From Sipunculus nudus (lineage: Eukaryota; Annelida; Sipuncula; Golfingiida; Sipunculidae): a stretch of 64,000 bases of DNA. The DNA is taken from the NCBI GenBank assembly GCA_026874595.1, contig CM049313.1:40450659-40514658 (forward strand). The letters are read 5' to 3'. Every line of letters begins with the position of its first letter. The stretch's first letter is position 1. Of the stretch, positions 37,432-49,330 are shown piece after piece. Under the pieces are notes generated by a model. It saw nothing but the letters and a program-made list of their open reading frames with translations. It did no database searches and had not been told where the DNA came from. Position numbers and translations under genes: made by a program.

Positions 37432-37845
37432 TTAAAAACACACTTCACGGTCTCTTCTATACAGTTGGTGGGGATGCGTAAAAGTTCGCTTACCGTATGT
37501 TTCGTTGTTTGTTAAAGGAGTGTAAAGCAGGTCCATAAAATTTGACCGAAGAGTTCTTTTACTGGTCTTCTCCTTTATCAGTTCATTAAGGTATGAAGGT
37601 AACATTTCTGATTTGTTTTTATACACTTAAAGAGCAATTTTAAAATCTATTCGTACACGTATCGGGAGCCAGTGTAGAGTCTTTAGAGACACTTTTGCAT
37701 TATAACATTTCCTTTTACTCAAAATCAAGCGAGCCACTGCGTTTTGTTGTTGCTGCAATTTGCTTAATTGCTTTTCTGGTAAATTGAAAACATCGAATTG
37801 CCATAATCCAAGTTTGAGGTCACAAACGCATGAACCGACGTACAC
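37432..37845 (-). mobile_element. LINE reverse-transcriptase C-terminal fragment
   Basis: Two contiguous minus-strand frames are separated by a single TAA (37629-37627). They read LPEKQLSKLQQQQNAVARLI, then SLKTLHWLPIRVRIDFKIAL, stop, then YKNKSEMLPSYLNELI and a TLRS / NNETYGKRTF region. This is the standard order at the C-terminus of CR1/L2/Jockey-type LINE polyproteins (LQ..QN.AAR, LHWLP...RI.FK, YK.....PSYL..L, YG.R.F). Upstream polymerase motifs are absent, so it is a 5'-truncated dead copy. There is only one stop in about 138 codons, so it may be fairly young. Confidence 0.85.
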
Positions 37846-38540
37846 AGTGTTATTGCCCGTGTATTTACTAACCTACCCAGGTCTATATAGTTGATGAAAA
37901 CCTTTACTACATACACCATTTAATGATTCATGTGTTCTCTTTATTATAATATTATATCCCATCCATTGTTAATAAGGCGAGGAATGGTCGGTACCGACGA
38001 CTCCTTATACCATATGCCAGATAGCGATAAGGGACATGTGAAAATATAAGAATGTGTGGTTTAATACAAGGCTTCATCTTCGCCCATTATTTAAAAAAAA
38101 AATATTAAATATGTGATCACTTGTTTCAAAGCTTATGTAATTCTTTTATCACACACTCTTGGATATACCGCGAAATTGGTCATCCCATTAAGTGTAAATA
38201 AAAGCATTATAACCTAACAGAACTTAAGTTCTCCTACGTTTAATCGTTGCACAATATTATTCGTATGTAAAATTTGCACTTTACTCATTTCCTAACTGGT
38301 GATGAAATGATGGTTGCCTTCAATTTGATTTTTTAAAACAAGTTTTTCATCGGTACCAGTTTGATGTCACGGTAGTCGTTTATGCAAAATTTAACATTGT
38401 CAACACATACAGTCCTTGTACCATGTGTGTGAACTTAAAAAAATTCTAAGTATCTCTTTCAAAGATATTGCCTTATGGACGTTAAAAAAAGGTGGTCACA
38501 AAAGCGGGGAAGTAGTCATTTATCATTTGACCTTTCGTTA
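37846..38540. other. Gene-free stretch
   Basis: AT-rich DNA without a recognisable gene or repeat. Confidence 0.5.
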
Positions 38541-38545
38541 TAGCT

Positions 38546-39210
38546 TTGACAACTGCTGTGGCATCAGTAATGCACATAGTTTATCTTTTCTCTTCTACGC
38601 GTGATGCAGTTGAATTTGATTTACCTAAAGACTCAGTACTGTATTCTTTAGTTACTTGGACAAAGGTATCCTTGTCACTAGAAGAAGAAGACCTTTCAGG
38701 AGAAGAGGTATCTTGGCCTTGGGCTAACAGAAAACCTGTGGATTTTGGCATCATTTATAGACTTGGATGCTTCTCTATGGGACTCCCAGGCAGAGATGAC
38801 AGCAAAGCTGATTTATTTCTTTGTATCACAAACCTGGATTTTGCTACCATCTGTATTATTCTACAGATATATTCTCACAAGAAGAGATACAGTTACAAGG
38901 GTGTAACAAATGGAGGCCATTTTCAAATTCAGTATGGCGGCCTAACCCAATTTGTACCTATTATGGCAATGCCTTTTATTGAATTTCTCACATATAGGCG
39001 GGGAGCTACCATTTGTATTCTTCGACGGTGCTCAGGTGTCAACAAATAGGGCAAAGAATAAGAAGAATGGCGGCCATTTAGAAGTTCAACATGGCGGCCT
39101 AATCCAATATGTAGCAGGTATGGCAATAACTTTATTGAATACTTGGTATCGCAAACATGGGTGTTGCCACCACTTGCATTACTCTACAGTGCTCAGAATA
39201 TTTTGAAATT
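38546..39210 (+). repeat. Coding-looking repeat region with GGCGGCC-containing tandem units
   Basis: A 167-codon plus-strand frame (38546-39049) is open. Its first part (FDLPKDSVLYSL, LSLEEEDLSGEEV, GIIYRLGCFSMGLPG) looks protein-like, but I do not recognise it. Its end lies in a repeat: AATGG(A/C)GGCCATTT, (T/C)AGTATGGCGGCCTAA-like text and TATGGCAAT recur at about 38909 and 39067 (period about 158 bp), with a third partial copy near 39212. Most likely it is part of a dispersed repeat that once carried coding sequence. The DNA gives no clear splice structure. Confidence 0.4.
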
Positions 39211-40660
39211 CAAAATGGCGGTTGAAGACGCAACTGAAAAAAATGGCATCTGATATATTTGGAATCAGCACCCCCAAAATGGACAAAGTTAGGCAATAAA
39301 ATCCATTTTGGCAGGACAATACAGCTGGAATACATAGCAAACTGTACTATCAATATACTTACACTTTTCAGAGCACAATTGGGGATTTCCGTATGCGCGC
39401 AATATCTTAAAGAGAATATGCTTGATTTGTCTTGATTTCTCAGGAATGATATAGGCGTCCATAAGAGTTCAAGCCATATCAAATTACAGACCTGCCTTTA
39501 GTCAATTATACATGACTGTCGCAGAAAAATCACTAATCTTCTTTCGAGCGAAGGACTTCAAAGAGGCTATGTTTGACTTTCCTCAGATTTACAGGGGAGA
39601 TTGGTGTCTATGAGGGCCCCGGCCCTAATGAACTACAAATGTGCCTAATGTCCAGTTTGACCACCAAAGCTCATTCAGTGATTTCTTTTGCGAAATTTTA
39701 ACAGAAATTTGACAGTCATGAGGTGATGTGTGCTTTCAAATGTCAGACTCCTGTTAAATCGAATATTTTGCAATCTTTGTGCAGGGTATACCCACAGGGC
39801 TGCCATTTTGAGCAGTGGCGATCGCGGGGCCTTAATTTAGGACCCTTACAGTCCCATTGCAAACCTAGCTGTATAGGTTTCTATGGCAAAACATAATTAC
39901 ATTACCAATCTATGAGCGAACACGTGGGTGTGCTTGTGTGTGTGATATTCACTAGTTTTCGTAATTTTCACCACGGAGGTATAATTGATCCATTATACCG
40001 CAGTGTTCGCACTAAGCGTGCACTATAAAAAGGCCTTCATACTTTATAGAGTTCATGCATTTTTTTTCAAATAAGAAGGAATTAATCTGTGAGATGAGCG
40101 ATAGGAAAAAAAAAGTTAAGAATGTTAAAAAGACAATTTAAACTTACTGCTCGGTGTCACCCGATTAAAGTTACCCCTTTCTGTTGCCCAAGGGAAAGGT
40201 TGCCCTTACCAAGTCTCGGACTTGGTTTCCTTTGGTTCAACGCGGAAAAGTAGAGATTGTGTGGTTTTGATGGCTGACTCAACGTATCAGCACTCAGGCA
40301 CACAACAAATCACAAGTCAGGGGATAAACAATTTAAAAGAAAATAAAAGGTACAGAGTTCAAAATCAACTACCAGATGGGGTTCCAAGCCTCACTTGATA
40401 CATACACTAGATTAACTGGTACATACACCAGATAAAACTTTACTCAAAACACAGTCTCTGAGAGTCTTTACATATCCTTGACTAGTGACACTGACCCCCG
40501 GCTCGCGCACCTCACTGGACACCCGCTGGCAGCAACTCACTCAATTATGCATTGCGCAGAGTGTATTGCTGTAAGAGGTACAGTCTTTTGGGAATAACAC
40601 CTGTAAGGAACGCAGTTGCGAGGCATGGCTAATGTGGTACCAGGGATGGTGTCTTTCGTT
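39211..40660. other. Gene-free stretch
   Basis: No exon or mobile-element gene recognised. The DNA around 40140-40640 is somewhat richer in GC than its surroundings, but I cannot assign it. Confidence 0.45.
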
Positions 40661-40684
40661 GCGCCAAAATCTTTAGAATGACAT

Positions 40685-41703
40685 ATCATACCCACCTATC
40701 TTTAATGGCTAGTGTATCTTATATTCCTCTTCATCTGATGAAGGTATGGTCCAACCTGAGTGATTCTTGGATTGTATTTTGAGAAGAAAGCTGATATTTG
40801 TGTCATTCGATGCGCCCAAATCTCTAGAATGACATATCCGAATTCCACTAAATTCCGCTAAGGGGAATTTTAGAGCTGTTTTAATTTTAATATTTTTAAA
40901 ATTAAAAAATAACATTAAAAGGTACCTTATTAGAAGCCTATTTTTTCACATTAATGCACATATATATAATTGCCAAAGTCATTAAGAGACGTGTACTTGA
41001 CTTAAATATATCGACTTTTTATGCCAAATTGCCATTATACTTTCTAAATTTTGCTTCCTTGCCCGCTTTATATTTTATTTTTTTGTGAAATATTCAAATA
41101 AAACCAGAATAGTTACGGTTAACTTCATATTTTAAATTTTTAGTATGTCCATTAGGGCCGCCATTGAAAAACAGTCTACTTTCCTTAATATCTAAGACTT
41201 ACAATGATACTTTGCCGAACATTGTGTCTGTTGTATTTCTGACCTGAAATGGTTTTGGTCACACTTGAGTGATTTGTTATTTCCAAACAAAAAATTTAAA
41301 TTCTGAATTATACACATTTTATATGTGTCGCGATATAAAAAAACAACTATCTCACACTTAACTTTTATTAATGGCTAGTGTATCTTATATCCCTCTTTAG
41401 CTGATTAGGTTTTGGTTCCATCTGAATGATTATTGGAATTTTTTAGAAGAAACCTGATCTTTGTGTCAGTCGATGAACCAAAATCTCTAGAATGAAATAC
41501 CCGAAAAACACTAAAATCCGATAAGAGGGATTAAAGAGCGGTTTAAATTTTAATATTTTAAAAATTAAAAGTAACATAAACAAGTACCTTATTAGAAGCC
41601 TATTTTTTCACATGAATGTACATATATTGTTACCAAAGTCATGAAGAGACGTACTTGACTTAAATATGTTGACTTTTTTTTTGCCAACTTGCTAATTAAC
41701 TTT
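40685..41703 (+). repeat. Direct duplication, unit about 0.67 kb
   Basis: Segments from about 40700 and about 41370 share, in order, TTAATGGCTAGTGTATCTTA, AAATCTCTAGAATGA, CTTATTAGAAGCCTATTTTT and a GTACTTGACTTAAATAT segment. Divergence is roughly one base in seven by eye. A partial third copy of the TCTTTAGAATGACATATC text lies near 40670. No ORF. Confidence 0.88.
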
Positions 41704-42113
41704 TTTTTAAATAATTATTTTGTTGGAGGTAACCGCCTTAATTTTTTTAATGCTACCTTGACTAAGTATATGTACATCTGCAGATTTCCATTCAGGTTTC
41801 GGACTACGTTACAGGGCAGTATCACATGCTTCCTCTCATTTTATATCTTGGCGTAAATTAGGCCCGGTGACTACTGCACCTGCGGGCCCTGTGTTGGTTA
41901 TCATAAAACCGAGGACCCCCGAAAGGCGCACTCGTTTGTGAGTGAAACACGGCCTTTGGGCACGACCTTCCCATTAAGCCTGCAAAGCGCTCATCCAGGG
42001 TGGGGGCCGACGGTGAAAAACCTCACCGCCTCGGCTAGCTGAGATTCGAACTCACGATCTCCCGGCTTTGAGTCCTGCGCTCTACCCCTGAGCCACAGAA
42101 GGGGCTAATTAAA
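41704..42113 (-). mobile_element. tRNA-derived SINE with 15-bp target-site duplication
   Basis: The perfect direct repeat TTGCTAATTAACTTT flanks the element at 41689-41703 and 42114-42128. The minus-strand head resembles a tRNA: GGCTCAGGGGTAGAGCG (A box and D-arm) near 42098, an anticodon-arm-like region, then GAGTTCGAATCTC (B box and T-arm) near 42052. A roughly 300-bp tRNA-unrelated body follows, ending in a minus-strand A-rich tail (T run at 41704-41708). It is inserted into the second copy of the 0.67 kb duplication, where the first copy reads straight through. Confidence 0.9.
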
Positions 42114-42128
42114 TTGCTAATTAACTTT

Positions 42129-43646
42129 CTAAATTTTGATTCTTTGCTCGTTTAACATTTATTTCATGTGTGAATTTCATAATTTTGTAAAAATGCATCA
42201 TGAAATCATGCTTCTATAAAAATCTGTTCATGTCGTAGCTTAAAACCTCTTGATTTATATCATGGGAGTACCGACATTTGTTTTAACCTGTATTATGAAA
42301 GTAAATACTACATTTATGTAATTCTTTTGTATTGCTAATGGAACTTTGGAATAAAAAATGAACCTGCGTCCTCTTTGAAAATGATCTATAAGATAAACAT
42401 ACCCGGGAATCAATATTTAGTTATACTGTCTATTTATTATAAGTCTTGTTTCTAATGACACATTTATGATTTAAGAAAATTAAGGCAATAGTTCTTTTTA
42501 TCCTGTTAAAAATATGTTTTAATCCTTTTACCGGAAAGGACTTAATTAAAATGCAAAATATGGAGAAACTTTTTACTTTAACAAAAATTTTATTCTGAAT
42601 CAAATTTCTTCATTCATCACGTTTAATTTTCCAACTGGTATACTTACAATCATCATCTTTCGATACATATAACATCCTGAATACATGAGGTTAGTGTATT
42701 TTTAAAGTGTACCATGTACACAGGTACTTGCATGGAAAAATTCTAGTCCTTAGATGAAAGACATATTGAGCAAACACGTTAACAAACAGAAAATCAGAAC
42801 AGCGATTTGAAATAATGCACAGCAATCAAGACATTGTGAACTGTTTAGAAGAGTTTTTAAACCCCAAAGGAAGATAACTCTTACAGAATATGCAAAGATA
42901 GGCAACATCTAAATTGAGTATTTCAGCAATTGTACTAGCTTACATGAGCACAAAGTCAAATGTTCAAGGGGCCTGTGTGTGAAACGCCTGCATATTCAAT
43001 GTTTTGCTTAAGCCTTGCTTTTTTAAACAAACCTAAATAGGGGTAATTTCTTTTTGCCATGAAGTTATTTTATTATAAGTAAATAACACATGCATTTTAA
43101 ATATGAAAACAATCCGACAATGAAGGTGTTTTCAAAATCTGCTGTACAATTCCAAAAAAAAAAATATATTTACAGATTTGAACTTGGTTTGTATGCCTCT
43201 ACAAGTAATAAATGACCGGTGAAACAGACATGGGATTGAAAAATACAATTTTTTAAGGAAGCCATCTTTGAACAGAAATATTTGAAGTTATTTCATTCTA
43301 AGTCATCATAGTATGGCATAATTTAAAAAAATGTAATACGATCCAGACGATGACAAGGTGGATTTAGCCAAATGAGAAATACTGTTGTTTCCAGATTTTT
43401 TCTCGCAGCTCGGAATATTTTTAAATATTGAACTGTAAAAATAGCAAAATTGAGCAAAAAAAAAAAATACATTGTCCTAGCATATGAGCCAACATACAAT
43501 TGAAAGGCTACAACGTGGGTGGAAAAGATAAGTTTCTAATTTCTGGAATGGAATTAGCCGTAAAATGTTCATTTCAGGCAACAATTCAATTTGCTTCAGT
43601 TTTTTTTCACTCGCTCATTGAACTGTATGCTTTTGTATGGTGATCA
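42129..43646. other. Gene-free AT-rich stretch
   Basis: Nothing recognised beyond short low-complexity tracts. Confidence 0.5.
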
Positions 43647-45500
43647 AAATCTTCCTACAAGCATGGTTCTGACTGCTACGCTTTCAGAGAGTGGAGCTGA
43701 CAGATCAGTTGCTCATACGACTGTAATCAGTACTCTTATTGAATATAAGGTCATATTAAGCTCCAAAATAGTTCCCGCTTTTAAATTGCGATTAAATAGG
43801 TCGATTGATACTAAGGTTATACTAAATGTTATTCGTATTAAGATTACAAATTAAGATTAAAATGTTTAGGAATTTTTATTTCTTCTGATTTGAAGTTGGC
43901 CGAAAATGTTAATTACTGCGTAAAGAAGGCACATCAACGTTTATTCTTTCTAAGGAACCTAAAAGATTTCGGGCTCAGTCAACCGATTTTATTAAAGTTT
44001 TATCGGGCGGTAATTCAGGGAGTCATGACGTTTTCAGTCACTGTATGGGGAGGCAGTATAAATATATCACTTGCAGCACAATAATCTAGTCAAACATTCT
44101 TGGTCATAAGTATTTTTTTCTATACACAATTTAATTTTTTTATTTCTTGTTTGATGTATAGTATATAAGCTAAAAATCTTCCTACAAAATCTTCCTACAA
44201 GCATGGTTCTGACTGCTACGCTTTCAGAGAGTGGAGCTGACAGAGCAGTTGCTCATACGACTGTAATCAGTACTCCTATTGAATATAAGGTCATATTAAG
44301 CTCCAAAATAGTTCCCGCTTTTAAATTGCGATTAAATAGGTCGATTGATACTAAGGTTATACTAAATGTTATTCGTATTAAGATTACAAATTAAGATTAA
44401 AATGTTTAGGAATTTTTATTTCTTCTGATTTGAAGTTGGCCGAAAATGTTAATTACTGCGTAAAGAAGGCACATCAACGTTTATTCTTTCTAAGGAACCT
44501 AAAAGATTTCGGGCTCAGTCAACCGATTTTATTAAAGAATTATCGGGCGGTAATTCAGGGAGTCATGACGTTTTCAGTCACTGTATGGGGAGGCAGTATA
44601 AATATATCACTTGCAGCACAATAATCTAGTCAAACATTCTTGGTCATAAGTATTTTTTTCTATACACAATTTAATTTTTTTATTTCTTGTTTGATGTATA
44701 GTATATAAGCTAAAAATCTTCCTACAAAATCTTCCTACAAGCATGGTTCTGACTGCTACGCTTTCAGAGAGTGGAGCTGACAGAGCAGTTGCTCATACGA
44801 CTGTAATCAGTACTCCTATTGAATATAAGGTCATATTAAGCTCCAAAATAGTTCCCGCTTTTAAATTGCGATTAAATAGGTCGATTGATACTAAGGTTAT
44901 ACTAAATGTTATTCGTATTAAGATTACAAATTAAGATTAAAATGTTTAGGAATTTTTATTTCTTCTGATTTGAAGTTGGCCGAAAATGTTAATTACTGCG
45001 TAAAGAAGGCACATCAACGTTTATTCTTTCCAAGGAACCTAAAAGATTTCGGGCTCAGTCAACCGATTTTATTAAAGTTTTATCGGACGGTAATTCAGGG
45101 AGTCATGACGTTTTCAGTCACTGTATGGGGAGGCGGTATCATGGTCGAGGAAAGGAACCGTCTTTCGAGGGTAGTTAGAAGAGTTGAGAGGATCATTGGG
45201 GTTTCTTTACCCAAAGTTGACTCCTTATTTCAAACATGATTGTTGAAGAAAGCAAACGTCATTATAGAAGACTATAGTCATCCGGCGCACTTTTTGTTTA
45301 AAAAAATGAAATCGGGGGTTCGCTATAGGTCGCTATCAGGCAATTCCAAAAGAACTCAAAACTACTAGCACTTACGCGTCAGCCGTTTGGGAATTAAATA
45401 TATCACTTGCAGCACAATAATCTAGTCAAACATTCTTGGTCATAAGTATTTTTTTTCTATACACAATTTAATATTATTATTTCTTGTTTGATGTGTTTGT
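43647..45500 (+). repeat. Tandem array (3 units) containing a LINE reverse-transcriptase fragment
   Basis: ATGGTTCTGACTGCTACG starts at 43663, 44203 and 44743, an exact 540-bp period. The first two units are nearly identical. Each unit encodes a LINE polymerase C-terminal piece: the frame KCLGIFISSDLKLAENVNY leads into VKKAHQRLFFLRNLKDFG and ILLKFYRAVIQGVMTFSVTVWGG. The third unit continues for another 256 bp (45139-45394) with RLSRVVRRVERIIGVSL, a TGA stop, then SHPAHFLFKKM, a region missing from units 1 and 2 at one identical junction. The fragment resembles CR1/L2-type LINEs. It is not functional. Confidence 0.9.
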
Positions 45501-45914
45501 TTAAGCAAGCCAGTCAAGCCAAATACTATTGTATGTGATGATTTTATTACATATATATAGCAATAAACTATATCTTACCTAAAGTAAAATGAAAATTAAT
45601 TGTATATTATCTGACATAATTGTCAATTAACGAAACATATATTTAACTATATTTGAAGTCATGTTAGTTATATGAAACATTTTATTCATATAATTGGTAT
45701 AACAAGGCATAGGTCATGGGTTATTCATATGATGATTTCCACATGTTAACTTGTCTGTTTGTCTTTCTAGTTCAACTTCCGGCAAGCGCTAGACCTATGG
45801 TCCTCTAGTTTACTATCTTACACTAACACACCTAAAATCTATGAGAAATATTGCACTTTTAATAGAGAAGAGGGGATAGATTTTTAGTCAACGTGTATTT
45901 TCTCTTTAACGCAG

Positions 45915-46120
45915 AGGTTATAAATGACAATTTTGTGCTGAACCCGTACTGGAAAAAATGAGCAAGGCATATGCTTGATGAAATGGAAAGTATGGACGGT
46001 CAGGCGAATAAAGCTAAAGACTTCTTGAAAGTGTCCTGTTTGTCGCCAAAGAGGCGACCCGTTGACATGCTGGAAAACCTAGTGGCCAGATTCCGTAGAA
46101 TAAACGACGAAAATAGATAA
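45915..46120 (+). pseudogene. Unrecognised last exon, interrupted by TGA
   Basis: After an acceptor (TTTAACGCAG) the frame reads VINDNFVLNPYWKK, then TGA (45959-45961), then ARHMLDEMESMDGQ and on to LENLVARFRRINDENR before TAA (46118-46120). The amino-acid make-up is that of a charged helical C-terminus rather than chance translation. Splice-site, stop and AATAAA 18 bases later are all in the right order for a terminal exon. The TGA replaces what would most simply be TGG. It could be a pseudogene, a sequencing error, or a short ORF starting at Met 45971. I do not recognise the protein, and no upstream exons were found. Confidence 0.5.
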
Positions 46121-46137
46121 TTTATGACATATAATTT

Positions 46138-46143
46138 AATAAA
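46138..46143 (+). promoter_or_regulatory. Polyadenylation signal after the exon at 45915
   Basis: AATAAA, 18 bases past the TAA stop and followed by a T-rich stretch (TGTTTTTTGT). Confidence 0.5.
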
Positions 46144-48027
46144 GTGTATCTGTTTTTTGTAAAGCACTCTGAAATGACAAATTATTATTAAATGAATAAG
46201 AAGATAGTAGCTGTTTACCTCAAATTATGAAAGTCTACTCTTTGTATTAGTCATGATTAAGTTATGTTAAATGAATGGAATCAGAGAAATTTATATACCA
46301 AAATTTCAATAGGTCGCATGCACACTTATAAATGCAGAGAGGAAACGCAATCACGCAAACAAAACTTTTTGTTTTCCTATCTTAGTTGTCTACCATGAAA
46401 TGGCATTTCAATTTATTTGTTACCAATTTTGTTTACTTATTCAGAGGTCTGCAGATCAAGGCACATTTCATTTGTAACATGGTTGGACTTGACTACAGAA
46501 ATCTAGGGATATCATTAGGCATGTATACTAGGTAAACAAAGGGGGATGTATGTATGTTATTTTGCTATTAATTTAATCTTCTTTTTCTGAATCCTTATGA
46601 TTTTTGAAAAGATCCAGGTAATATTTATTATTATCGAAAGAATCATTGCACAAATCCATACAGAGTGTAAGCTGCTGAACGCTGCTGTTTGCAGTAATTT
46701 TACATAACTTGTCCTACAGCCGTTTGAAGGGAGGGCGCGGGAATAGATTAGCGGGTCAGGGGGTTTAAAGTCACGCTTATTCACGCCTAGAGGACGTTGA
46801 ACATTTCTGGCAACAATATATTTACAATATTTAACAAAACCTTTGGATTAATAATATACACATATGTTAATAAGAATCTATGAAGCCGTTTATTTAATTG
46901 AACTTTGTTTAGAATGAGCCGACAGAAAGTCAAAGTGCTTATAGATATTTTGCTTATTTTATCAATTTTACTTTACGACAGGGATATATTTGGAGATGAT
47001 GCAAATTCCTCCATAGCTTGGATTTGTGTAATCTCGATTGCATATTAGAACAAAATATACAAATATGGTACAGTTTTGGAGAAAAAAAACGCACTTAGAA
47101 TTCACACAATTCAGTCTCGATGCAATCGGCCCAACAAAAATACGTTCCATGTGTCACCATTGACTTGGCTGAAATAAAGCTGTTGATCGCTACTGACAGA
47201 CGGACAGATGCTGCGCCATGGCTGTAGGCCGGATCGCGAAAAGGAACATTAATATACGTTAGAACATAATATAACCACTTGAACAGAAATTCCCCGTTTC
47301 ATGTACCGATCTGTGAGTGTGACGTCGTTGTCCGTCTGCCTAAACCACGCGCTCGTGTACACACACACACACACACTCACTCAAGGTTCATAATAAGAAG
47401 AGGTACCAGAATATAAGATAAATGTATCTTTACTGCGTTTACCCTATCTAAAACATAAAAAGTATCTACTTTAAACAAAAAATACGAGATCTGTTGGAAA
47501 TTCTGGAAGCCCCACACGATCCGCTGCTCTCTGACGTCCAAACCTTGACCCAGGTGTGCTGGACTCGTGCGCCCGAATTCTCAGCAGCCGAATCTCGATA
47601 TAGTATAGGCATTTTACCCTAAATAAGAGGTCAACCTCACACAAATTGCTACAAAAGCAAAATCACCTTCTTTTGATTCATTATATGACCTTAATATAAG
47701 AAAATGTCCTAAGCATTTGTGTGGGGGGAAAGTTTGAAAATCATCAAATTTGACAAGGCAGAAAATACTTTTTATTTTACCATACATCAGCGTTCAAACG
47801 GTGTTGTATGAATGATTTCTTGGTTATTGCCATATTTATTTTTCTTCAAGTAGTTTTTAAATTAAGTGTATTTCATGAGCTATAAGACACGATGGTATAA
47901 ATAAAAAAAAACCCAGCAAGATGTGATTTAAACGGACATCATGAGCAACCCTATATGAAAATGGCAACAATAACCAGAGGTCTCCGGAATACCTTATCCC
48001 TGTCCAAACTGTTGACATACATTTCAA
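46144..48027. other. Gene-free stretch
   Basis: No convincing exon. It contains a short (CA)n tract near 47360-47375. Confidence 0.5.
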
Positions 48028-49330
48028 TTTTAGTGCAGCTGACTGTAAGTCATTAGAGCTATAATTTTAATCCATCGTCTGTCATCGGTCCGTCGATCTG
48101 TTTTTCCGTTAGACAAGCACGTTTTAAACCCATTAGACCTACAAATCCAAAGTATGACATACAGTTAGATGTCCATAAGTTCTCTTACTTCTCCTACAAA
48201 GCCTCAAACTGGGCAAATGCAACTTCGGTCCTTAGAGAAATTAAGAAAAAATCCAATTGTTTGACTGCCTAATATGAAAATCACTTGTCTGTGTTTGTTC
48301 ATATTTATAAACAATCATAAATTGTTGCTATATATTTCCTTTAAACGGGCCAAAAATTAGGTCAATAAATATTATTAGTAAAATTCATAAACCGAAACAT
48401 TAATGGTTACTTAACATGGTATAACTGCTATAGATACAGATTTTTTTCAAAGATACAACTATTCATACAAGATTAAATTGCATGAAACAAATTAGGTCAA
48501 AACTGTAAATTCATAAAATTATTAGCATAAATGTAAAAACAGTACCTTAAATTTTGCCAAACCTGGCCCATTGCAAATTTAATTCATGTAAGCACTGCTG
48601 ATTTGATTTTTACAGCATGAACACATAAGGGTTTAATCTATTAAAATATGAAATTTGAAAATAAAATCTCACAAACAAGGCTAGTTACTGAAGTTTTTAA
48701 TTTGAGGGGGGTGGGGTTTGAGCTCTTTTATATTCACTTGCTTCTTCAAGATCCAAACTGCCCACTGCTGGTCACTGGAGTTCTCTTAATACAGTTCTCT
48801 GCATACCTTATTAGACATGCGCCACTCAGGAGCACCCCTGCTGTCAAAGGTGCACAGTTATTCTTATATCACTCCCCATCCCAACCCCATAGCAATATAC
48901 ATCAAGTATAATGGAATAATTGTTATTTTTTTAATTTACTTTCAAAACTGAAAAGCTGTTTTATCGCAAATGTAATCTACAAGATGCCATGTTTGATATT
49001 GTGGCACTTTCAAAGAAACTAATTAAATTTGAAAAAATTTTAGCAAGTTATGATTCGAAATTAGATTTAAATTCATCGTGTTCATGATATGACGTTATAT
49101 GAACAAAATTAGCGATAAATGATGATGTTATTTAGAATTTCGAATTGAGTCATATATGTTTATCTAGCTTTATATGTTATATTGCAAATGTATGAAAATT
49201 ATTAACTTAAAATTTTTGATACACTAAAAAGTGAGGATCTAATGTAAACTTTTGTTCATTGTTTTCCTGCCTCAGGAGAATGGGAAATAAATTGATCAGA
49301 ATGTTCGTCTACCTGTCTGTCTGTCCAATA
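48028..49330 (+). repeat. Long interspersed repeat, copy D (truncated)
   Basis: Begins TTTTAGTGCAGCTGACTGTA, with the TAAGTCATTAGAGCT segment and a degenerate (GTCC) tract. It then follows the shared interior (ACCTACAAATCC, CATACAGTTAGATGTCC, ACCTTAAATTTTGCC, TTTAATCTATTAAAATATGA). The right-hand CAGCTGAGCGCC end is not present. It is the most diverged of the four copies. Confidence 0.7.

Noticed and set aside
48648-48911. 87-codon ORF
   Set aside because: Lies in the diverged long repeat copy D and matches no protein.
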